Assembly (NCBI RefSeq): GCF_046000175.1
Contig: NZ_JBEOMB010000002.1
Coordinates: 1-64,000, forward strand
DNA length: 64,000 bases
Reading direction: 5' to 3'
Source: Rhodoplanes sp046000175
GTDB lineage: Bacteria > Pseudomonadota > Alphaproteobacteria > Rhizobiales > Xanthobacteraceae
Below are positions 1 to 6,825 of this stretch, one piece after another (within the stretch, counting starts at the first letter, position 1; every line of letters begins with the position of its first letter). Below the pieces are notes generated by a model. It saw only the letters and a program-made list of their open reading frames with translations. It did not search any database and was not told where the DNA came from. Position numbers and translations under genes: made by a program.

Positions 1-24
1 AAACGCGATAGCCCTGCCCTATGA
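1..24 (+). CDS. Possible 3' end of a HicA-type toxin gene (partial)
   Basis: Only eight codons lie in the window (residues KRDSPAL, then TGA). The frame is open to the left edge and its stop overlaps the next gene's start as ATGA. HicA toxins are typically encoded directly upstream of HicB and overlap it in this way, so a hicA end is the natural guess. Nothing in seven residues can confirm it. Confidence 0.25.
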   Translation, partial: KRDSPAL

Positions 25-308
25 CCCACTACGTCGCCATCGTCGAGGAGGCTGGGCCGGGTACCGCCGTGGGTGTCTGGTTTCCGGACCTGCCCGGGTG
101 CTTCTCGGGCGGCGATGATCTGGACGAGGCTCTGCGCAACGCGCCCGAGGCGGTGGCGCTCTACGCCGGGGCGCTGGCCGAGGATGGCCGCACGATGCCG
201 CCGGCCCGCACCTTGACCGAGTTGAAGCGCGACCCCGAGGTCGCCCGCGACATCGCAGCCCACATGGTGGCGCTGGTGCCGGCGCCGGTCGCAGCCGACG
301 CGGCTTGA
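21..308 (+). CDS. HicB-family antitoxin-like protein
   Basis: A 95-residue protein with the partial RNase-H-like fold of HicB. The N-terminal strand is followed by FPDLPGCFSGGDDLDEAL, the signature of the family (D-L-P-G-C then a helix beginning after G-D-D). HicB normally neutralises the HicA mRNA interferase and represses its own operon. The C-terminal part is short and shows no clear helix-turn-helix or ribbon-helix-helix DNA-binding domain, so it may only bind toxin. The ATG overlaps the stop of an upstream frame, which fits a hicAB operon cut by the window edge. It could instead be a solitary HicB-like protein. Confidence 0.75.
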   Translation: MTHYVAIVEEAGPGTAVGVWFPDLPGCFSGGDDLDEALRNAPEAVALYAGALAEDGRTMPPARTLTELKRDPEVARDIAAHMVALVPAPVAADAA

Positions 309-458
309 AGTCGCCCTCCCCCTGACTCACTGCGCCCCTTCCCCGCCACCCGTCTGCGCTAACCATTTCATGCGAGCCTCCGGAACCGACCCCAGGGTCG
401 CACGTTGAGTCGCGCGCAAAACCACCCGGCCGGTGTCGGCCCCAGTCCGAGTGAGCCC

Positions 459-494
459 ATGACCCGTCTTCGCGTGATGACCCGTCTTCGCGTG
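459..494 (+). repeat. Perfect 18-bp tandem duplication at the start of the L,D-transpeptidase gene
   Basis: The unit ATGACCCGTCTTCGCGTG occurs twice head to tail, in frame, giving MTRLRV-MTRLRV at the N-terminus and two equivalent start codons (459 and 477). It lengthens the positively charged n-region of the signal peptide. Confidence 0.95.
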
Positions 495-1091
495 CTGGTC
501 CGCCCGGCGATCCTCGCCGCGGCGCTCGTCGTCCCGTCGCTCGTAATCCCGGCCGCCCCCGCCGCGGCGGCCCTGCTGGTCCGCATCGACAAGTCGACCC
601 AGACCATGTCGGTCGTGGCCGACGGCGCGCCGCGGTATTCCTGGCCGGTGTCGACCGGACGGGCCGGCTACGGCACGCCGAGCGGAACCTACTCGCCGCA
701 GCGGTTGCACCGGACGTATTTCTCGAAGAAGTACTACAACTCGCCGATGCCCTACTCGATCTTCTTCCACGGCGGCTACGCGATCCACGGCTCCTACGAG
801 ATCTCGCGGCTCGGCGGCCCGGCCTCGCACGGCTGCGTGCGGCTGCACCCGTCCAATGCCGCGACCCTGTTCTCGCTGGTCAAGCAGCACGGCACCGGCG
901 CGACCCGGATCGTCGTCACTGGCGCCGCGCCGGCCGCGGTGGCGCGGGCGCCCCGGAGGGTGGTTTCGGACGGTCCGGCAGAGGTCGTCTACGCGCCGCG
1001 GACCTATTACGCCCCGGCCCCCGCCTACGCGCCGGTCTACCGTCCGTTCGCCCCCTACGCGCCGCCGCCGTACCCGTATCAGCGCTGGTAA
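459..1091 (+). CDS. L,D-transpeptidase (YkuD domain), exported
   Basis: Peptidoglycan cross-linking enzyme or Braun-lipoprotein-type anchoring enzyme expected in the periplasm. From the ATG at 459 the 210-residue product begins with an Arg-rich n-region, a hydrophobic core and an Ala-rich cleavage region (APAAAA), i.e. a Sec signal peptide. The YkuD catalytic block is clear: HGGYAIHG followed by SHGCVRL, with the nucleophile Cys near residue 126. The tail is a Pro/Tyr/Ala-rich low-complexity stretch (repeated YAP) that may lie in the wall. An upstream TTG (405) extends the frame by 18 polar residues before the signal peptide, so it is unlikely. ATGs at 459 and 477 are both possible because the start region is duplicated in tandem. 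Confidence 0.88.
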   Translation: MTRLRVMTRLRVLVRPAILAAALVVPSLVIPAAPAAAALLVRIDKSTQTMSVVADGAPRYSWPVSTGRAGYGTPSGTYSPQRLHRTYFSKKYYNSPMPYSIFFHGGYAIHGSYEISRLGGPASHGCVRLHPSNAATLFSLVKQHGTGATRIVVTGAAPAAVARAPRRVVSDGPAEVVYAPRTYYAPAPAYAPVYRPFAPYAPPPYPYQRW

Positions 1092-1119
1092 GGTGGTCGG
1101 GCGGGCCAGTGGGAAAGTT

Positions 1120-1301
1120 TGTGGACAGGCCTGTGGACAAGCCTGTGCGGAGTCTGTGGGCGAGCAGGCGACGAGCCCGGGACAGGTCCGTGGACAAACC
1201 TGTGGACAGGCCATGCACGAGCTGTGACCCCCGATTGGACAGGCATGTGCACAGCTGTGTGGAAGAGACCCGGCGAGACCTGTGAACTGGTCTGTGAATT
1301 G
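1120..1301 (+). promoter_or_regulatory. Array of DnaA-box-like TGTGGACA repeats with 12-bp phasing
   Basis: About ten copies of a degenerate TGTGGACAA/G word lie in one orientation in this gene-free stretch. Best copies start at 1120, 1132, 1189 (CGTGGACAA) and 1201; weaker ones start at 1144, 1155, 1246, 1258, 1281 and 1293. Several neighbours are exactly 12 bp apart (1120/1132/1144, 1189/1201, 1281/1293). The reverse complement of the best copy, TTGTCCACA, differs from the E. coli DnaA box at one position and equals the box preferred by DnaA of GC-rich actinobacteria. An AT-rich stretch follows about 100 bp downstream. Candidate DnaA-binding cluster: an origin, a titration site or a regulatory element. 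No dnaA, dnaN, hemE or parAB gene is in view. Confidence 0.5.
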
Positions 1302-1406
1302 GTGGGGACATTCGGCGGCGCGTGAGGCTGTCGCGGGCCGCCGCGACCGGATCGTGTCGTCCCCGAGCCGCGCTCTGGCCACCGTCATGCGACCGTCACC
1401 GAGCTG

Positions 1407-1449
1407 ATGAAATTTCTGCATTTACATATCGTTAACCATAAATCTTAAG
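1407..1449. other. AT-rich stretch beside the DnaA-box-like array
   Basis: Thirty-two of 43 bases are A or T, in a window that is otherwise strongly GC-rich. It lies between the repeat array and prmA. It could be a DNA-unwinding element, or simply the prmA promoter region. No convincing paired -35/-10 boxes can be fixed by eye. Confidence 0.45.
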
Positions 1450-1646
1450 ACCCGACTGTTGATATTTCGGTCGAACTCGGCCGCACGGCTTTAGATCGTT
1501 AATGTGAATCGTGAGGATTTCGATCGAGGCCCTCGCCGGAACAGCCTCTCGATCGGCCGCGCCCGCGCCGCGCTCCCGCCCCGCGCAGCCCGGCGTCGCC
1601 GTCGTGCCGCTTGCATCGGCCCCGGCGCCGGGCCACACCAGCCGGC

Positions 1647-2588
1647 ATGCGCGAAGGACTCCAGCCCGCCCGGCCCTCCACGGTCGCCCGCCTCGTCACC
1701 ACCGAGGCGCAGGCGCGTCGCATCGCCGACCTGCTCGGCGAGAGCTTCGATCCGGAGGAAACCGCGGTGGCGGCCTACGAGATGCCGGACGAGAGGAGCT
1801 GGGGCGTCGAGGTCTATTTCGAGCACGCCCCCGACGAGGCGGCCGTTCGCGACCTGGTGGCCCTCGCCGCCGACCCGGCGACCGCGGCCGGGCTCGTCTT
1901 CGAGACGCTGTCGCAGAAGGACTGGGTCGCCGCCTCGCTGGAGGGGCTCGCCCCGGTGCCGGCCGGCCGCTTCGTCGTCCACGGCGCCCACGACCGGGCC
2001 CGGGTGTCGACCCATCGCATCGCGATCGAAATCGACGCGGCGCTCGCCTTCGGCACCGGCCATCACGGCACGACGCGCGGCTGCCTCGTGGCGCTCGACC
2101 GCCTGCTGAAGACCGACGGTCCCCGCCCGGCGCGCCGGCCCGCCGGCCACCGGCGGCGGCGCGGATCGGCCATCCTCGACATCGGCACCGGCACCGGCGT
2201 GCTGGCGATCGCGGCGGCCCGCGCGCTGCACCGGCCCGTGCTGGCGAGCGACATCGACCCGGCCGCCGTGCGGGTGGCGCGCGACAATGTGCGGCTCAAC
2301 CGGGCCGGAGGCTTCGTCGCGCTGGCGATCGGCGCCGGGCTGACGGCACCGGCATTCCGCGAGCGCGGAAAAGCCCGGCTCGTCTTCGCCAACATCCTGC
2401 TCGGGCCGCTGAAAAGGCTCGCCCGGCCGATCGCGGGAGCGCTCGGGCCGGGCGGAGTCGTGATCCTGTCGGGGCTCCTGGCGTCGCAGGCGAACGCCGC
2501 CCTCGCGGCCTATCGGGCGCAGGGGCTCCGCCTCGCCGGCCGCCTCACCCTCGACGGATGGGCGACGCTGGTCCTACGCCGAGGGTGA
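1647..2588 (+). CDS. prmA: Ribosomal protein L11 methyltransferase
   Basis: SAM-dependent trimethylation of ribosomal protein L11 in the cytoplasm. The N-terminal half carries the L11-recognition region; the C-terminal half is a Rossmann methyltransferase with motif I DIGTGTGVLAIAAA (from about residue 178), an acidic motif II (SDIDPAAV) and motif IV NILLGPL. Upstream FGTGHHGTTRG is the family's substrate/SAM loop. An Arg/Pro-rich insert of about 20 residues sits between the loop and motif I, which is unusual. The ATG at 1647 gives 313 residues, close to alphaproteobacterial PrmA length; a TTG at 1611 would add only an Arg-rich tail. The 3' end overlaps the convergent small gene by 15 bp. Confidence 0.9.
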   Translation: MREGLQPARPSTVARLVTTEAQARRIADLLGESFDPEETAVAAYEMPDERSWGVEVYFEHAPDEAAVRDLVALAADPATAAGLVFETLSQKDWVAASLEGLAPVPAGRFVVHGAHDRARVSTHRIAIEIDAALAFGTGHHGTTRGCLVALDRLLKTDGPRPARRPAGHRRRRGSAILDIGTGTGVLAIAAARALHRPVLASDIDPAAVRVARDNVRLNRAGGFVALAIGAGLTAPAFRERGKARLVFANILLGPLKRLARPIAGALGPGGVVILSGLLASQANAALAAYRAQGLRLAGRLTLDGWATLVLRRG

Positions 2589-2837
2589 CAGGCCGCCGGC
2601 CGTGTAGCGCATCGCCCAGGCACGCGCGACGGCATCCGGGGCCTCGATGGCGCTGCCGACCACGTAGGAGTGGAAGTCCTCGTTGACGCGGCCGAAGCTC
2701 TTCACCATGGCGAGGTGATAATCGAGCACGTGCTTGGCGTTGGTGATCTGGGCTTCGTAAAAATCGGCGAAAAACGCGTAGTACGGAGCGAACGGCGAAA
2801 CGGCCGCGGCTTTTTCGGGGCTGTTGTCAGTGGGCAT
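2574..2837 (-). CDS. Small conserved-looking protein of unknown function, possibly phasin-like
   Basis: An 87-residue product starting MPTDNSPEK, with two predicted amphipathic helices (FFADFYEAQITNAKHVLDY and the segment to VNEDFHSYV). The ATG at 2837 is preceded by AAGGA at good spacing; an upstream start at 2882 is open but lacks one. No cysteines, signal peptide or membrane segment. I do not recognise the family. The helix-rich, aromatic, acidic composition and a CTGC-N3-GCAG palindrome 66 bp upstream (the form bound by the polyhydroxyalkanoate regulator PhaR in other alphaproteobacteria) make a granule-associated role possible. That is inference only. Confidence 0.7.
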   Translation of the reverse strand: MPTDNSPEKAAAVSPFAPYYAFFADFYEAQITNAKHVLDYHLAMVKSFGRVNEDFHSYVVGSAIEAPDAVARAWAMRYTAGGLSPSA

Positions 2838-2902
2838 GGCGCATGATCCTTTTTGGTCTGCGCCCTCCTGTCGGTCTCCCACCCGTGCTCAGCAGCGATT
2901 TT

Positions 2903-2913
2903 CTGCACTGCAG
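2903..2913. promoter_or_regulatory. CTGC-ACT-GCAG palindrome, PhaR-operator-like
   Basis: CTGC-N3-GCAG matches the form described for PhaR binding sites in Paracoccus and Rhodobacter. It lies 66-76 bp upstream of the small minus-strand gene at 2574-2837, where a promoter is expected. A T-run and a further TGCTGCAATG follow. The match is short and could be chance. Confidence 0.4.
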
Positions 2914-3000
2914 TGTTTTTTGCTGCAATGCCAACATAGGCGTGCCGCGCGACTCGCGACAGCGGGAAAACCCGGATTCGGACCCGCCTTTGTCGCAAGG

Positions 3001-3049
3001 GTGAAATGTTCTTTCACATGAAGAGAAGATTTCTCGCTTATTGCGAGAA
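3001..3049. repeat. Two adjacent short inverted repeats in a gene-free stretch
   Basis: GTGAAA-TGTTC-TTTCAC (3001-3017) and TTCTCGC-TTATT-GCGAGAA (3031-3049) are both perfect, with 5-bp centres, in a relatively AT-rich part of the 391-bp gap between the two small minus-strand genes (2838-3228). They could be operators or a weak hairpin pair; no T-run follows either arm. The rest of the gap holds nothing recognisable apart from the CTGC palindrome at 2903. Confidence 0.45.
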
Positions 3050-3228
3050 TTGATCAGATGCGACTAGCCAGACTTGTATTCACAGGCAGGGGGTCCGCGC
3101 GACGATCCGCGGCGATCTTGTGCGTCGCAACATGAGCCGCGAGCAACCCTCGCCGTGGCGCAGCCTGCCGCCCCCAACGGGGATATCCCCGACCCACGGC
3201 GGCGGGCTGCCCCCTCTCCGGTCGAGGA

Positions 3229-3432
3229 TCAGTGCGTCCGACAGCTCGGCGGGTCGCCGGGCGTGGGGACGCCGGCCTGGTGGATGATCGGGCAATAATG
3301 GTTGATGACACGTTCGGCCTGGGCCATCCGGGCCCGATAGAGCGCCCGGAAGACGCGATCGAGCAAGGTCTCGTGGGGAACCGGCTTGCCGTCCGCGAGC
3401 GAACCGACGTGGTTCAAGCTGAGAATCGACAT
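3229..3432 (-). CDS. Small hypothetical protein (67 aa)
   Basis: The start ATG at 3430-3432 is preceded by AAAGGA at normal spacing, which argues for a real gene. The product is basic in the middle (RVFRALYRARMAQAERVINHY) and ends in a Pro/His/Cys segment (CPIIHQAGVPTPGDPPSC). There is no signal peptide or transmembrane segment. The family is not recognised. The basic helix resembles the first helix of small DUF1127-like alphaproteobacterial proteins only in general character, so no function is assigned. Confidence 0.65.
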   Translation of the reverse strand: MSILSLNHVGSLADGKPVPHETLLDRVFRALYRARMAQAERVINHYCPIIHQAGVPTPGDPPSCRTH

Positions 3433-3794
3433 GGCGATCGTTCCTTTCGAACGACAGCCTCCCTGGTCGTCCCTGGTATCGTCTTGTTTTTCTGAAGGTT
3501 AGCTCCGCGTTCGAGCGCCGTGAAGAGGGCGTCCGACAACCGCCGCGGGGCGGGTCCGGCGCCGCGACACGAATGCTCGCGCCGGCACGGTTGCGCACCG
3601 GGCTCGTTTCGCCCCGCTCCCCGGCCGCGCATTTTCATTCAGGAGCGACATCCGGGCTGCATGGCAGCCATGCCCCCGCGCGGGAGATCGAACGCGGCGG
3701 ATCGCGACAGCGGACCGCTGCGGCGATCCGCCGTCGGCATTCACGCCCGGCGGGCGGCATTGCCGCGCTGCGCCGGCCCCGATAGCTTGCCGCC
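3433..3794. other. Gene-free stretch upstream of pepP
   Basis: 362 bp between divergent genes. It should contain the promoters of the small minus-strand gene and of pepP. A short direct repeat (CCTGGTCGTCCCTGGT, near 3461) is the only pattern noticed. Reading frames here have the compositional bias of random GC-rich DNA. Confidence 0.5.
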
Positions 3795-5654
3795 ATGCCC
3801 TCCCGATTCCAGAGCTTCGACGATCCGGCCGATCCGGCCGCGACACGACCGCGCCTCGCGGCGCTGCGGGCCGAGCTGACGCGCCGAGACCTCGACGGCT
3901 TCGTCGTGCCGCGCGCCGACCGCTGGCAGAACGAGTATGTCGCCCCCTGCGACGAGCGGCTCGCCTGGCTCACCGGCTTCACCGGCTCGGCCGGCGCGGC
4001 GATCGTGCTCGCCGATCGCGCCGTGCTGTTCGTCGACGGCCGCTACACCCTGCAGGCGGCCGAGCAGGTCGACCCCGACCTGTTCGAGATCGCCCATCTC
4101 ACCGACACGCCGCCGTCGGACTGGATCGAGGCGAACCTGCCGGCCGGCCGCCGGCTCGGCTACGACCCGTGGCTCCACACGGTGCGGGGCGCCGAGAAGC
4201 TCGCGAGCGCCTGCGCGCAGGCCGGCGGCACGCTGGTGCCGGTCGAGACCAACCCGGTCGACGCGGTGTGGGCCGACCGGCCGGCGCCGCCGCGCGGCGC
4301 CGTGGTGATCCACGACACCCGGCATGCCGGCGAGGCCGCGACCGACAAGCTCGCCCGCCTGCGCGGCGAGCTCGCCGCCGGCCGCCTGGCCGCCCTGGTG
4401 GTCTCCGATCCGCACGCCGTCGCCTGGCTGTTCAACATCCGCGGCAGCGACGTCGCCCACACGCCGTTGCCGCTGGCGACCGCCATCGTGCCGGCCGAGG
4501 GCCGTCCGAGCCTCCATGTCGACCCGGACAAGATCGAGCCGGCGGTGCGCGAGGCGCTCTCCGGCCTCGCCGACCTGCCCGGCCCCGACGCCTTCGAGCG
4601 CGACCTCGCGCGCCTCGCCGCCACCGGCGCGACCATTCGGATCGACGACGCGACCGGCGCCGACGCCATCGCCCGCATCGTCACGGAGGCCGGCGGCCAG
4701 ATCTCGCGCGGCGCCGATCCGATCGCGCTCATGAAGGCGGTGAAGAACCCGACCGAGATCGACGGCGCCCGCACGGCCCATCGCCGCGACGGCCTCGCCC
4801 TCACCCGCTTCCTCGCCTGGCTCGACGGCGCCTGCCGGGACGGCGCGGCGGACCGCATGCCGACCGAGATCGACGCCGTCGAGGCGCTGGAGCGGTTCCG
4901 CGCCGACTCGGGGATGCTCGAGGACGTGTCGTTCCCGACCATCGCGGGCGCCGGCCCGAACGGAGCCATCGTCCACTATCGGGTGACGCGCCGGACCAAC
5001 CGGCGGCTGGCGTCCGGCGAGCTGTTCCTGATCGACTCCGGCGCCCAGTATGTCGACGGCACCACCGACGTGACCCGCACGGTCGCGATCGGCACGCCGA
5101 GCGACGAGATGCGCGACCGCTTCACCCGCGTGCTGAAGGGCCATGTCGCGGTCGCCCGCGCCGTCTTCCCGGACGGCACCACGGGCGCCCAGCTCGACAG
5201 CCTCGCTCGCATGTTCTTATGGTCGGCCGGGCTCGACTTCGACCACGGCACCGGCCACGGCATCGGCAGCTATCTCTCGGTGCACGAGGGGCCGGCCCGC
5301 ATCTCCAAGCTCGGCACCACGCCGCTGATGCGCGGCATGATCCTGTCCGACGAGCCCGGCTACTACAAGACCGGCGCCTACGGGATCCGCATCGAAAATC
5401 TGCTGCTCGTCACCGAAGCGCCTTTCGTGCCCGGCGCCGAGAAGCCGCTGAACGCGTTCGAGACGCTGACGCTGGCACCGATCGACCTGCGGCTGGTTTC
5501 TCCATCGCTGATGAGCGCCGACGAGATCGCCTGGCTCGACGCCTATCACGCCCGCGTGCGGGAGACCCTGTCGCCCGCGCTCGATACCTCGACCCGCGAC
5601 TGGCTCGCGCGAGCGACGCGGCCGGTCGCCGCATTCGCTGGAGTGACTGCATGA
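3795..5654 (+). CDS. pepP: Xaa-Pro aminopeptidase (aminopeptidase P, M24B)
   Basis: Cytoplasmic metallopeptidase removing the N-terminal residue of peptides with Pro at position 2. The 619 residues match the long three-domain form seen in eukaryotes and many alphaproteobacteria: two creatinase-type N-terminal domains (to about residue 310), a pita-bread catalytic domain and a C-terminal extension. The metal-binding residues are visible: D-S-G then DGTTDVTRT (about 414-427), HGTGHGIG (about 484-491), DEPGYY (about 517) and IRIENL (about 529). The ATG at 3795 is the first in frame. The stop overlaps the start of the next gene as ATGA, so the SDR downstream is probably co-translated. Confidence 0.93.
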   Translation: MPSRFQSFDDPADPAATRPRLAALRAELTRRDLDGFVVPRADRWQNEYVAPCDERLAWLTGFTGSAGAAIVLADRAVLFVDGRYTLQAAEQVDPDLFEIAHLTDTPPSDWIEANLPAGRRLGYDPWLHTVRGAEKLASACAQAGGTLVPVETNPVDAVWADRPAPPRGAVVIHDTRHAGEAATDKLARLRGELAAGRLAALVVSDPHAVAWLFNIRGSDVAHTPLPLATAIVPAEGRPSLHVDPDKIEPAVREALSGLADLPGPDAFERDLARLAATGATIRIDDATGADAIARIVTEAGGQISRGADPIALMKAVKNPTEIDGARTAHRRDGLALTRFLAWLDGACRDGAADRMPTEIDAVEALERFRADSGMLEDVSFPTIAGAGPNGAIVHYRVTRRTNRRLASGELFLIDSGAQYVDGTTDVTRTVAIGTPSDEMRDRFTRVLKGHVAVARAVFPDGTTGAQLDSLARMFLWSAGLDFDHGTGHGIGSYLSVHEGPARISKLGTTPLMRGMILSDEPGYYKTGAYGIRIENLLLVTEAPFVPGAEKPLNAFETLTLAPIDLRLVSPSLMSADEIAWLDAYHARVRETLSPALDTSTRDWLARATRPVAAFAGVTA

Positions 5655-6340
5655 CCACGTTCCTGATCACCGGCGCGAGCCGCGGCATCGGACTCGGCCT
5701 CGTCGAGCGGCTCGCCGCCCGCGGCGACCGCGTGCTCGCCTGCGCCCGCGATCCCGCCGCGCCCGATCTCGCGGCGGTCGCCGCCCGCCACCCGGAGCAG
5801 ATCACGACACATCGGCTCGACGTCGGCGACCAGGACTCGGTGGCCCGGCTCGCCGGCAGCCTCGACGGGCAGGCAGTCGACGTGCTGGTCAACAATGCCG
5901 GCGTGCGCGGCCCGGACCGCCAGGGCGCGCTCGACATGGATTTCGACGGCTTCGCGCAGACGCTCGCCATCAACACGCTGGCGCCGCTGCGCGTCGCCCA
6001 GGCGCTGTTCCCGAACCTGCGCCGCGGCGAGCGGCCCCGCATCATCACGGTGTCGAGCATCATGGGCCAGCTCTCCGGCGGCGGCGCCGGCGACGTCGCC
6101 TATCGCACGTCGAAGGCCGCCGTGAACAAGGTGATGCAAGGGCTGGCCGCCGAGCTGCGGCCGATGGGCATCGCCGTCGCGGTCGTGCATCCGGGCTGGG
6201 TGAAGACCGACATGGGCGGCAAGGGCGCGGCCCTCACCGTCGCCCAGTCGACCCGCGGCATCGTCGGCGTGATCGACGAACTGACGATCGACAAGACCGG
6301 CGGCTTCTTCAACTACGACGGCAAGAGCCTGGAGTGGTGA
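5651..6340 (+). CDS. SDR-family short-chain oxidoreductase
   Basis: A 229-residue Rossmann NAD(P)-dependent oxidoreductase. Cofactor motif TGASRGIG is at residues 7-14, the NNAG motif near 82, the catalytic Ser in TVSSIMG near 135, and YxxxK (YRTSKAA) near 151. The tail HPGWVKTDMGG is typical of the small, single-domain, CsgA/sepiapterin-reductase-like branch. The start overlaps the pepP stop by four bases. The substrate cannot be told from sequence. Confidence 0.9.
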   Translation: MTTFLITGASRGIGLGLVERLAARGDRVLACARDPAAPDLAAVAARHPEQITTHRLDVGDQDSVARLAGSLDGQAVDVLVNNAGVRGPDRQGALDMDFDGFAQTLAINTLAPLRVAQALFPNLRRGERPRIITVSSIMGQLSGGGAGDVAYRTSKAAVNKVMQGLAAELRPMGIAVAVVHPGWVKTDMGGKGAALTVAQSTRGIVGVIDELTIDKTGGFFNYDGKSLEW

Positions 6341-6395
6341 GCGCGGCCGTCCCGGGGCGCGACGTGTAGTTTCGATTGAAAGCGCCCCACACTCC

Positions 6396-6470
6396 GCTCA
6401 TGCCCGCGAAGGCGGGCATCCAGGAGCGTCGCGCCGTGTCGCCCCTGGACCCCTGCGCGGGGACGAGCGG
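6396..6470. repeat. Interspersed palindromic repeat, family B
   Basis: Two hairpin-forming arms: one around CCCGCGAAGGCGGGCATCC, and one reading GTCGCCCCTGGACCCC then GCGCGGGGACGAGCGG. The same arrangement recurs near 33151 and 43231. It lies in the 485-bp gene-free gap 6341-6825. Confidence 0.8.
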
Positions 6471-6507
6471 AACTCGGGGCCGTTTCGTCACGACAGAAGC
6501 TGATCTG

Positions 6508-6537
6508 AAAAAAATCGGCCGGGCTCTCGCCCGGCCG
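6508..6537 (-). terminator. Rho-independent terminator, minus strand
   Basis: A perfect 9-bp stem CGGCCGGGC/GCCCGGCCG (6516-6537) with a 4-nt loop. On the minus strand it is followed by one A and then seven U. It lies about 290 bp beyond garR and probably ends the glucarate/galactarate transcript. Confidence 0.85.
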
Positions 6538-6650
6538 CAGTGACCGACCGCGCCGAACAGCGGCGCGTCTGGCAGTCACCGTCCGGTCCCCGCCAGGAGA
6601 AGCGGTCGGCCGGACGGCGGTCGCAACAGGCGACGTCAGCTCTCGTTCCG

Positions 6651-6801
6651 CCCTCATCCTGAGGAGGCCGCGAAGCGGCCGTCTCGAAGGGTGAGGGCGG
6701 CCCCGGAACGGGGCCACATGGTTCGAGACGCGATCCGGAGCCTGCCCTCGGGCTGCGCGAAGCGCAGACCCGGGGGGATCGCTCCTCACCATGAGGACGA
6801 A
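6651..6801. repeat. Interspersed palindromic repeat, family D (long copy)
   Basis: Begins CCTCATCCTGAGGAGGCC, with a GCCGCGAAGCGGC hairpin and CGTCTCGAAGGGTGAGG. It ends with the inverse form CATGGTTCGAGACGCGATCC ... GCTCCTCACCATGAGG. Shorter copies of the CTCATGGTGAGG/CTCGAACCATG element are at 14355, 41374 and 43547. Confidence 0.8.
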
Positions 6802-6825
6802 ATCAGAGGCGACGCTCCGTCCCGA

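Noticed and set aside
1120..1301. CRISPR-like array
   Set aside because: Units are about 12 bp with no distinct spacers of constant length, and there are no cas genes.
1119..1325. Repetitive reading frame through the TGTGGACA array (Trp/Thr/Gly-rich peptide)
   Set aside because: No ribosome-binding site, the periodicity is explained by the DNA words, and the frame on the other side is equally open. Not called as a gene.
3635..3982. Minus-strand frame over the start of pepP
   Set aside because: Serine/Arg-rich translation with no support; it overlaps the conserved N-terminus of pepP.
4169..5650. Upstream extension of the SDR gene in frame to 4169
   Set aside because: This stretch is another frame of pepP. 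The SDR starts at 5651 with the ATGA overlap and its first Rossmann strand.
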